Shown here: in pieces, positions 31,346 to 40,500 of the stretch
Layout: every line of letters begins with the position of its first letter
How positions within the stretch are numbered: position 1 is the first letter of the stretch
NCBI GenBank assembly: GCA_021432605.1
Contig: MU271143.1
Coordinates: forward strand, 381,277 to 445,276
From: Coniochaeta sp. PMI_546
Lineage: Eukaryota; Ascomycota; Sordariomycetes; Coniochaetales; Coniochaetaceae
Length of the DNA: 64,000 bases
Reading direction: 5' to 3'
Made by a program: the position numbers and the translations under genes
The notes under the pieces: generated by a model
Seen by the model: the letters and a program-made list of their open reading frames with translations, nothing else
Told to the model about the DNA's origin: nothing
The model's database searches: none

Positions 31346-32526
31346 ATGGGCAGCTCGGGGTTACCGTCTGATCAGCTAACCCGGTTCTGCCGTCAATACT
31401 TGCAACTCGAGCGGACGCTGCGCTATCCGGATGACACCTTCTTGAGAGACGATCAAGCACAAGCATTCCTGTATGAGAGGCTGTTCAAACCTGGCGCTGT
31501 GTCCCACCCGCCGCCCATTCGGTATCAATTGAAAGTCCTGAAGGAGCTTGTCTCCCGTATAGAGAGTTGCATTAGCGATTGGGAAGCATTTGTGAGTTCA
31601 GTGCCCGACTTTCCACCAGGAGTCCGGACCCAGCATCACTTTCCGGGTTGCTTGTCCCTTCACTCCTCTGATTCCTGGAATAGGGCATCTCTGAAGATCT
31701 CGTGACAGCGCTGGCTGAGTTGTTGTCTGTGCCACTGCCTTCGGAACTCATAGCTGCCCAACAAAAGTGCTATGTGACGTATCACCAGTCATTGCTAGAC
31801 CCAGATTCGTCAGGCGAGGATCCACGCATCACCCTTCTAGAATCGCGATTCCTTGTATCAGCCGCAGGAACAACAGGGCTTAGGACTTGGGAAGCGTCCC
31901 TGCATCTCGGCCAGTATCTCTGCGCGAACCCGGCAATCACTCGTGGCAGACGCATCCTAGAGCTAGGTGCAGGCACCGGATACTTGTCCATCTTATGCGC
32001 CAAGTACCTAGGTGCAGAACACGTCGTAGCCTCTGACGGCTCTGACGACGTCATCGGCAATTTGCCTGACAGCCTGTTCCTAAACGGGCTCCAAGGCTCG
32101 GATATGGTCCTGCCGATGGACCTCAAATGGGGACACGCCCTTGTCGGCAGTGAGGAGCGCGAATGGAACGGCGGCCGGAAGGTCGACGTTGTCATCGGAG
32201 CAGACATCACTTATGATCTGGATCTGATCCCGGCTCTAGTCGGGACGCTTCAGGAGCTGTCTAACCTGTTTCCCAACGTGGAGATGGTTATAGCAGCTAC
32301 GGAGAGGAACCAGAAGACATTCGAGAGCTTCCTCGCAACTTGCCAACGCGTCGGATACGAGGTCAACCACGTAGACTTCCCAATTGCAAAGCGCGAGGAG
32401 CAGATGGGTCCATTCTATGAGGATTGGCCCCCCATCCACCTCTGCAAACTTGTCCGTAGGACATTGCACGATGAGGGCTCGAGTTCCAGCTTGACTAACA
32501 ACGCTTCTTCCCTGCTCATGGGGTGA
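31346..32526 (+). CDS. EFM3: eEF2-lysine methyltransferase, FAM86/EFM3 family
   Basis: Two exons (31346-31591, 31684-32526) encode 362 residues. The N-terminal FAM86 region (LTRFCRQYLQLERTLRYPDD...YERLFKPGAVSHPPPIRYQLKVLKELVSRIE) is followed by a class I SAM-dependent methyltransferase domain (Methyltransf_16): TWEASLHLGQYLCAN, the SAM-binding motif RILELGAGTGYLSILCAKYLGAEHVVASDGS, and the post-motif VDVVIGADITYD. Yeast Efm3 and human EEF2KMT trimethylate one lysine of translation elongation factor 2. The intron joins WEAF to GISEDLV in phase 0. A CACGTGAC box lies in the promoter. The Ser/Asn-rich C-terminal tail is specific to this lineage. Assignment to EFM3 rather than another Methyltransf_16 member rests on the FAM86 N-terminus. 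Confidence 0.88.
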
Positions 32527-33489
32527 CCTGAGCTGTGATAGGCAACATGTTTGAAGTCGAGGCCACGAGATGAGAGACCTAGGGTCGGTCATTTGCCAGG
32601 GTTTCTTTTCATCAAGCCTGGTCAGGTGCGAAGGCCCTCATGTACGACAGCGACTCGGAGAGAAGCTCGAATTGATCGCTTAGTCGCCAGCAAATGTGAA
32701 TCACCTGCTTTCGGGCTCGGAAAGCTGAATCAGCCACGAGAGACGCTGGGCAATTTGAGTGCATCACTTCTGGCATCCCACAAGCTGCGACCCCCATGAC
32801 AAGCGAGGTGAAAGCCGGAACGGTATCCGGTGAAGTCAATATTTCAAGTGTAACACAAATACCACACGTCTATGACTTGGCCGTTTGAGCTGCCGTCCTT
32901 AGATGCTGTCAGCATGGCATTTGATTTAGGGCTATGCGGCGCATATCAGGCCAGTGATCCGAGACCTACCAGGTGTGCTGCCAACTCACGGCCGCCAACA
33001 CATAAAGTCGGAAACTGCACGCCACCCACTCCCCCTCTCGAATCGGATCGGACGCTACTGGTTCAAATTCGCATTGCGACCAAAACGCGTTCATGCCTGA
33101 CCACTAGTTAATGATTCTCAATTTCCCAATTCTGCGAAGCCCAACATGTGTCGTGGTCCTGCAAAAAGCAACATCTTTCTTGCAGGAAGCTGCTGTCGCT
33201 GTCGCTACCCGCAATGGCGGTCCAATGCCAGCAGCCAAAGTGGCTCAGGCGGAATCGATTTCGATGGGACCCAAGGCCCTGGAAGACATTGGACATCGAT
33301 CCATCGTGTCCAAGCACCCGTCATGGGTTCAAAAGTACACCTAGGCTTTATATACGAAATGTCTTGGATGTCGCCTCAGTCCGCGGCGTCGCGGCGGATT
33401 ACATTGAAGATACCAGATCGACAGTCGCAATCAATCTTCGAAATCTCAAAGTCTAACACCACCGCTTTACCAGTCCACACTACACCGAG
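32527..33489. other. Intergenic, tandem genes
   Basis: Nearly 1 kb without recognisable coding content. A TTTATATAC element near 33347, about 140 bp upstream of the next ATG, is a plausible TATA box for the zinc-finger gene. Confidence 0.45.
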
Positions 33490-34014
33490 ATGGACCACCA
33501 CGACGCAAGCGCCTTCTCGCCCATGAGCCCAATGACAGAGGAAGACTACGGGCACGCGGACTCGGCATTCTACTCCCGCAGCCCCACCTACGACACCAGC
33601 GTGCCCAACGACGGCCGGCTGTACGTCTGCTTAGCACCGGGATGCAACCACTCGCCCTTCAAGAGGGTGACTGACCTCGACCGCCACTACAAGTCGGTCC
33701 ACGTCAGCGACGAGGACAAGGAGAAGTTCTACTGCGACTACAAGAAGTGCCCGCGCAACCAGGAGCCCTTCTTCCGCCCGGAGAGGCTGCGCAACCACCT
33801 GCGCGACTACCACAAGGAGGACCTGCCCAAGAAGGGCACCAAATCCTCGGCGGAGTGGCTGAGGGAGAGGAACGTGCAGCCCAAGTGGTGGCGCTGCTAC
33901 ACGTGCCTGACGCGCGTCGAGATCCGGCGCGAAGGCTTCGTGTGTCCCTCGTGCAACCAGGTTTGCGAGCCTGATCGCCAGAGCTTGAGGGAGGGTTCGA
34001 AGTCGAAGCGGTGA
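33490..34014 (+). CDS. Small C2H2-type zinc-finger protein
   Basis: A single exon of 174 residues. After an acidic, Met/Ser/Pro-rich N-terminus come two consecutive C2H2-like fingers: CLAPGCNHSPFKRVTDLDRHYKSVH and FYCDYKKCPRNQEPFFRPERLRNHLRDYH. A C-terminal zinc ribbon with two C-x2-C pairs follows (RCYTCLTRV...FVCPSCNQVC). The second finger has an enlarged loop. A basic Ser/Lys-rich tail could be a nuclear localisation signal. Such two-finger-plus-ribbon proteins are widespread in Sordariomycetes as uncharacterised proteins; a DNA- or RNA-binding role is likely but not proven. Start: only ATG near the frame's beginning; stop TGA at 34014. Confidence 0.8.
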   Translation: MDHHDASAFSPMSPMTEEDYGHADSAFYSRSPTYDTSVPNDGRLYVCLAPGCNHSPFKRVTDLDRHYKSVHVSDEDKEKFYCDYKKCPRNQEPFFRPERLRNHLRDYHKEDLPKKGTKSSAEWLRERNVQPKWWRCYTCLTRVEIRREGFVCPSCNQVCEPDRQSLREGSKSKR

Positions 34015-35157
34015 CTTGTGTCGTGTCCCGCTGCAGACGGCCGCGCCGGCCAATATTTGTATGATTTGGAGGTCCGGTCAAGAGGCGGAGGACGGGTGAT
34101 TTCTGGAGTTCGCCAAACCAGGCTGGGTCTGCCGTGTCTGGTGGATCACGTTCGATATATCTGCTCTACGAGGAGCTGCGGCCCAGGCCAAACTTGTCGG
34201 ACGACAGGATCGAAGGAGTGTCGACTAAGCGGTCTGCTTTCAGTGGAGTTTGTATGTTATACAGCCAGTCTCATTCTTGGCGAAATATTCGACAGTACAT
34301 CCCCTAGGGCTTGTCTCGGGTTAGGACAGAACCTGGACAATGGGGCAATTGAAAACAGAAATATCACAACAATTCATTCTTCATGTGCCGCCTTCCGGGT
34401 TGATCGGTGTGGTATGCATCTCCCAGCTTATTGTCTCTGCCCACCACATCATTATCAGCTTGTGTGGAGGGCACCGTTGGAAGTTCTCCGACACGACAAA
34501 GGGGGTGATTGAGAGAGTCGCCTGAGCAGAGGATGGCGACTGCAGACCATGTACACTCAGGCCTGAGCAGCAGAACATTTGTTGCTAGGTGAGCATCAGG
34601 AACTCGACATACATAGTATACCATGGAAATACTATATTGTCATATCGACATGCAAATATGGGCAGTCGACATCGTAGCATCGTAAAGGGAGGCTTGATGG
34701 TTCTCTCAGGTCATGTAGACATGCTGTACAAATAATCATAGATCACGGCACAGCCGCACGTAACTTGCTGGAAACATTCGCCGACAATTTGAAGGGTCAG
34801 TGATACTAAGAGATTGTTATCAAGTTCTTGCTGAGGTCTAACAACAGTCAGTTCTCTCGGGGGTCATCAACTTACTTGGAAAGAGGGCACGTGACTTTGA
34901 AATGGATATCTGAGCGAGCAGAATGAGGCACGTGATTGCGCTGAGTGTGGATTTCAATGCCCTGCCCCACTTCTCCCACAGATTTTGTTAGGGCTCGCCA
35001 ATTCAGCAGCACGCCAGACCAGCAAATCGGGCTTTGTCATGATCCACCCACCCTAGTCTGCCAGAAAACACCACAAAAAATCGACCTTGAACCGCCAACC
35101 GCCCTCACCGTCAACTTTGCAAAAGATCGACCGATCCTCAGCATCACAGTCGCAAAG
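34015..35157. other. Intergenic with RPS24 promoter
   Basis: No coding content. Two CACGTGAY elements lie at 34888 and 34929, within 270 bp of the RPS24 start. The stretch just before the ATG is pyrimidine- and CA-rich, as usual for ribosomal-protein genes. Confidence 0.5.
34888..34936 (+). promoter_or_regulatory. Paired CACGTGAY boxes upstream of RPS24
   Basis: CACGTGAC at 34888-34895 and CACGTGAT at 34929-34936, 41 bp apart. In several ascomycetes Cbf1-type bHLH factors bind CACGTGA at ribosomal-protein promoters; the role here is inferred. Confidence 0.5.
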
Positions 35158-35905
35158 ATGGCGGACGTCGATACCCCCGTGACACTGCGCACGCGCAAGT
35201 TCATCCGTAACCCTCTTTTGGGCCGCAAGCAGATGGTTGTGTGAGTAGAGCCCTCCCTCTTCTTTACACGATGCACCTCGCCTTTCCTCCGAACTTTCTT
35301 GCGACCTACGACTGTCCCGCAAAGGGCTTCCCACGGCACGCGTCATCAAGCACCAGAGTCCGATCGAATAATCACGACACTCGAGATGGATTGGATGGCA
35401 AAGGGCGTCTTGCTAGCATGTCAAAGAGTCGCGTACTGACCTTTGACTCTCTGTACAGTGACATCCTCCACCCCGGTCGCGCCAACATCTCCAAGGAGGA
35501 GCTTCGGGAGAAGCTCTCCGGCATGTACAAGGCCGGCAAGGAGCAGGTCAGCGTTTTCGGCCTCCGCACACAGTTCGGTGGCGGCAAGACGACCGGCTTC
35601 GCTCTTGTCTACGATTCCCCCGAGGCGATGAAGAAGTTCGAGCCCCACTACAGACTGGTTCGCGTCGGACTTGCAAGCAAGATTGAGAAGCCCAGCAGGC
35701 AGCAGCGTGAGTCGTCCCCTAGAACTACCTTCTGGCCGAGAGCCTCGATCGTGGATGACGGAATCGGAACGGAGCGATTCTGTGTTGCGAGGGGACTATC
35801 GACTGACCATACTCTCGTACAACAGGCAAGCAGCGCAAGAACCGACAGAAGACCCTCCGCGGAACGGCGAAGGTCAAGGGCGCCAAGCCCAAGAAGGAGA
35901 AATAG
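35158..35905 (+). CDS. RPS24: 40S ribosomal protein eS24
   Basis: Three exons (35158-35240, 35459-35706, 35826-35905) encode 136 residues, the normal length of eS24, a small-subunit protein needed for pre-rRNA processing and 40S assembly. The sequence is highly conserved: [84 protein letters not shown], and a basic C-terminus [24 protein letters not shown]. The first intron (218 nt) follows codon 28 and is long for this window, as is common in fungal ribosomal-protein genes. Two CACGTGAY boxes lie upstream. The unspliced frame runs on past exon 2 and gives a false 303-residue product. Confidence 0.97.
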
Positions 35906-36389
35906 ATGGTTGGCATTGTTTCCTTTTGGGTCCTCTCCACCGGTTATCTCCAGGTTTGGGCTGGTGGAATGGCTGCGGCTCTGTGCATTACTTTACGACA
36001 ATGCGACTCTGGATTCGACAAAGTTCGAGACGACTTCTAATCTGGAATTCATCGGCTCGAGAGGCGTGACGGCTGGGTTCTGGCTTCATAGCATACAATA
36101 CAGGATGTTTGCTTTTGAGGTCACAAAAAAAATATGTTTTCTCTGGTTGTGATGACAAGGCGTCGAGGTTGGACTTCGGACATGGAGCAATATGCGTGAA
36201 ACGTGCCTCTATGGTTATCACAACTAATCCTACACTGACACTCTAGGTCCGACGACAGCGAACCAAACATTCTACCTGACTTTTTAAGTAGCGACTACCC
36301 CGAATGCACTCCAACGCAATCTCATCGACGTGGAGACCTGCCACATCTTTGCACTCGACTACTGTTCTAACCCTTTTGCCCCTCCAAGA
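35906..36389. other. Intergenic, convergent 3' ends
   Basis: Sequence between the convergent RPS24 and the small secreted protein gene; no gene seen. Confidence 0.6.
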
Positions 36390-36797
36390 CTATACCAAAA
36401 GCAAGAGAAACAACACAACCACGACCGCCGCCATCACCATGCTCACAGACTCTACCCGAACACATCTCCCCGCACTCGGCATGCTCGCATCTATGATCGG
36501 CTCGTGCCAGCCGCAGTGTGCCGTCGAAACCCCCGGGAGCTTCACGCACGACCAGTACGTCGTCTGGACGAACCTCGCGGCAGCCTCGGGATCGTCGCCG
36601 CTGAGGTCCGTCGGATCGGGGCCAGAGGTGATCTCCGGCTCCGGGCCTGTCGTCGAGCCCGAGTATAGAGTCAATGGGGCGGTTGGTAGGTGGATGGTCG
36701 TTGTGATCGGCTCGCTCGACGATGTGATCACGAGGCCGTGGACCAGGGCGTTCTGCAGGCTCAGAGCCAGAAGGAGGGAGGGTATGATGGCCAGCAT
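36390..36797 (-). CDS. Small secreted or GPI/membrane-anchored protein
   Basis: A single exon of 135 residues. An N-terminal signal peptide (MLAIIPSLLLALSLQNALVHG) is followed by a Thr/Ser/Pro-rich stretch (residues about 22-70, likely O-glycosylated) and a conserved-looking core TTYWSCVKLPGVSTAHCGWHEPIIDAS with Cys and Trp. The C-terminal end is strongly hydrophobic (MVMAAVVVVLFLLLLV), either a GPI-addition signal or a membrane anchor. The C-G-W-H-E-P-I core looks like one I have seen in uncharacterised secreted proteins of Sordariomycetes, but I cannot name a family. Location would be the cell surface or wall. The frame is open upstream, but the chosen ATG gives the signal peptide directly. 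Confidence 0.65.
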   Translation of the reverse strand: MLAIIPSLLLALSLQNALVHGLVITSSSEPITTTIHLPTAPLTLYSGSTTGPEPEITSGPDPTDLSGDDPEAAARFVQTTYWSCVKLPGVSTAHCGWHEPIIDASMPSAGRCVRVESVSMVMAAVVVVLFLLLLV

Positions 36798-37575
36798 CGT
36801 GTTTGGGTGGTTGACGGTAGTAAAATAAAAGTTGGAAAGTGCCCCTTGGATGTGTACCTTAATTACCATCCACGCTTGAAGGAAACGATGTCCAGAGGTA
36901 GGTATGTTACAGGAGTTGTACGCTTTGAGGATCGACAAGCAAGCAGAGCAGATGAAGAGTTGCTTAGGAAGATAGGCTGTATTTGCAGCATGTCTACAGA
37001 CATATATCTATATCGTTGTAATCCTTCTCGCATTGTACTGTGACTCGCAGATGGGTGCCCGCTGACAAAGACATTGTCTCTACCCGTACGTTGAGCTTTT
37101 CGTTCACGGGGTCTCGAGCTCTTGGAAAAGACAAAGGGAGTCATTGCCTTACATCTCTATCACACTTGAAATATCGAGCCATTGTCCATCGAGGCAGAAT
37201 TGATTTGTCTTCGCTATATCACTGAAAACAATGCATAGTTGGATGGTTGGGAGGGTGCGAAAATGATTGGATCTCGTACATCGTCATGTGTTTCAAGCTG
37301 GACCACCTTCTGCACGTTGGAAACTGAACGAGTGAATGTCAGGGCCTTCAGCTGTGTACAACGTCATTGGAGATTAGTGCGAGCGTCAATCGTGACGGAT
37401 TTTTCATGGCTTGGTCTTGATTTCGTAGCTATCTACAAGTCTAGACCTACGAGGTATGTCCCGATGTTGAGTCTTTGTTCCCACGTCAGAAAGGGCCAGC
37501 TATTGTGACCAAATTAGTCAATTCGACATCAAATGTGTTTCCCTCCAAGACCTTTCATAGGTTCAAAACATAACA
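36798..37575. other. Intergenic
   Basis: The region between two minus-strand genes contains the promoter of the small secreted protein; no other coding signal. Confidence 0.55.
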
Positions 37576-40500
37576 TCAAAACTTAGCCGACGTCTTCCTC
37601 CTCCCCTGTGCAGCCTTGTTACCATTCAGGGATGAAGTCAGTTTCTTACCAACTCCAGTGGCGCGACGGCTCCTACCAACAGGCAGAGCAGAAAGACTCA
37701 CGCCCCTCCTTGCCCGAGCAGCCCTGCCCGGCAGCGGTTTCAAAACCCGACCGCTGCCTCCAGAGCTGTCCGGTTCCTCGTAAGTAGCATCGATGCTGTC
37801 CTCCGCCTCTGGCACAGGACTGCTGGTCAGAGAAGACACCACCTGGTTACTTGCCGGTAAGCTAGACCTTCCGTTCTTCTGGGCTGCGCGTCGCGTTCTA
37901 GGTTGGGACATGGAAGGCGAGGATGCATGCTCTTCTTTCGGCACAGGACTGGGACCAACCTGCGACGGAGGCGACGCTGTCTTCCCGGCGGTCTTGTTCG
38001 TCGCCGCTTCGGCATCGGTCTGGCTCCAGCGCTCTTCCTTGATCTGGCCGCGCTCCTCGTCCCAGGTGATGGAGCTGGGAGGGGGGCGGCTGGCGTCATT
38101 CTTGATTTGTGACTGGTCTTCTTCCCAGCCATCGGAGTCGTCGACGCGCCGCATGATCTCTTCGTATTCGAGGTCGCGTTTGTCTTGGGGTTTGCGCGAC
38201 TTGGCGGCGGCTGACAGCTTAGCTGTGACGGGGCTTTGCGTGGAGCGAGCTTGCGAGGCTGTGCAGAAGACTTCCTCGAGGGATGGCAGGGGTGATGAAT
38301 CAAGCGGTCTGTCGCTGTCATCTGTGAGCGATACAGTGGGCTTTGTGGGTGTGGCAACGGTGATGCTGGTCTCCGCGTGCGAATTGTCCACCGTGAGGAC
38401 ATCTTCTCCAAGTTCCTCGGAGCGATGCAGCAAGTCGTCTTCTTCCCAGTCCATGCTAAAGTCATTGTCTGGTTGCCGTCCACTGTGGACGCTGCTGGCC
38501 GACGAGGTAGGCACTGGTAACTGGGGATACGCCACCGTGGGAGAAAGGTCTCTTGCCGTGTTTACCTTCGGTGTGTCTTGGTCATTGGTCGGCGCCGAGG
38601 GCTGATCTACAGCTGCTGCATCGGAAGACGAGATGGTATTTTCGTGAAGAAAACTGGCAGGCCGTGTAGGGTGCGTAGGTCCAGGTGACTTTGATGCTTT
38701 CCGCGAAGTAGCGGCAGCCGCTTCGGACATTTCCTCGAGCTGCCTCGAGGGGCTGCTTAGGTCCTCGATACTGAAACGCGCTTCTTCTGCGACGGCTGGA
38801 GTGACGTCGGAACGGAAGCCAGCCTCGTGAATCATGGCACTAATGTCATGCCGTCTGTCGTCTGTGATAGAGATGTCTTGAGCTTCTTCGTCCATACTTT
38901 CGCCTGATACATGCGCAAGGTCATCGAACTTTCCGTTGGGGACCGAGTCAGGAATGACGCTCCCATAAGAGCTCTCGTCCAGTCGAACATCTTCACCACC
39001 GTTCTCCGGTGCAGAACGAAGTTCGACATGATCTTCTGGGGGTTCGTGATGCTGGCTTGGTGTTAGCCTATCGTCGGTGAGGCCGTTGGATGCCTCCTTC
39101 TCTAGACCATCGCTGGCGGGTCCCTCGATACCTGCCATCACCATGTCAGCCTGGTCCTGAGACTCGACAATCGTGCGTTGTGTTGTCTTTTGTGGGGATG
39201 GAAGGGGCTGCTGTACGATTCGGGGGTCCATCATGTCGGAGTAGAGTATCGTGCGGTAACCTTCGCTGTTGCCATCCGTATCGTCATCATCATCAGGAGC
39301 GTCGAACCTGTCGTACACTCGGTTGCCATCCTCGTCAAAGGTCTTCTCGTTGCCGTCCAGGTGCCGGTCACGTCTAGCTAGAACAACCCGGAGTTCTTCC
39401 GTGCCCTCATCGATGCTCACGATGATTGCTGTGAGATCTAGGACTTGCGGAGCCCAATTGGTGGCCTTCGAAACGACCATCTGCTTCCAGGTGATGACCA
39501 TGCCCGGCTTTGCCTCGCCGAGACTTAATGTTGAGAGGGTCGTAAGGTCTTTGGGCAAAGACGGCAGGTCGTCCATGTCCGCCGACTGGCTTGGCTGCTC
39601 GGCGAAAACCACATCAGAAACCGAGTCAGGAATGTCATCGTAGTTAAGCTCAACATCCTGGTCCTGTGTGTCATTGCCATTGGCAGCAAGAAAGCTGTCG
39701 CCGTCCCCACCATCATATCTTTGCTTCTGTTTCTTTGCACTCGGTAGATTGCTGTCGTCTTCGTAGAAGTCAACTTGGTTCCTCTGTTTTCTCTTGCCGC
39801 GACCGCCTCGTCTGTCACGCCAATGGTTCTGCTGCTGAGGGTCCCAACGCTGGACGAAAGGGAAGGGTGGTTCGCTCAGCTCCACGCCCTCCTGGCAACA
39901 TTCAACGGCGCGGTAGATAATTTTGCTCCTCCAGGCTTCAGGATCTTCGCTTTCCGGTTCTTTTGGTACTGAGTCCACTTCGTCGGTGTTACCATTCTCG
40001 CCACTGGACATCTCGGCGATTCGATGATTAACCAACGGCCGAACCCCTTTCATCAGGTCTCCTCGGATCTTGTCTTCGTCTGCCTTGGTCTTAGGGTTTC
40101 TCAGGCCAAGTGAGGCGAATAGCATCCGACGACCAGCACCAACATCCAGCTTGGATCGACGTTGGGAGGCAGATTCCTCAGCATTGGTGATGGTAGCAGA
40201 GTCAGGAAGCTGCTCGGGCGTTGCTTGAGTGCTTGGTGCGTCGGTCCCATTCACGACAGTGTCTGGTTGTGCGGCACTGGGTACGTCATTGGGCTGCAAC
40301 GAAGCTGTATCTGAGGTGCCATTCGCAAGTTTTTCGAGAAGCGCCTTCTTCCTCTGGAGGAACTCGGAGTCTTGCTGGCTTGAGGCCCCTTCAAGCGGAG
40401 CGGCGGCGGTTGCCGCTGCAGACTTCGCCAACGCTGCTTTCTTGGCCTTTAGCGCTTCCTTCCGACGAGCATTTCGCGATTTGGTCTTCTTGAGACCTTG

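Noticed and set aside
33060-33090. tRNA T-arm-like GGTTCAAATTC
   Set aside because: No matching acceptor stem or anticodon arm around it.
35241-36152. 303-codon frame through RPS24
   Set aside because: It reads through both introns of RPS24; the spliced 136-residue ribosomal protein explains the conserved part.
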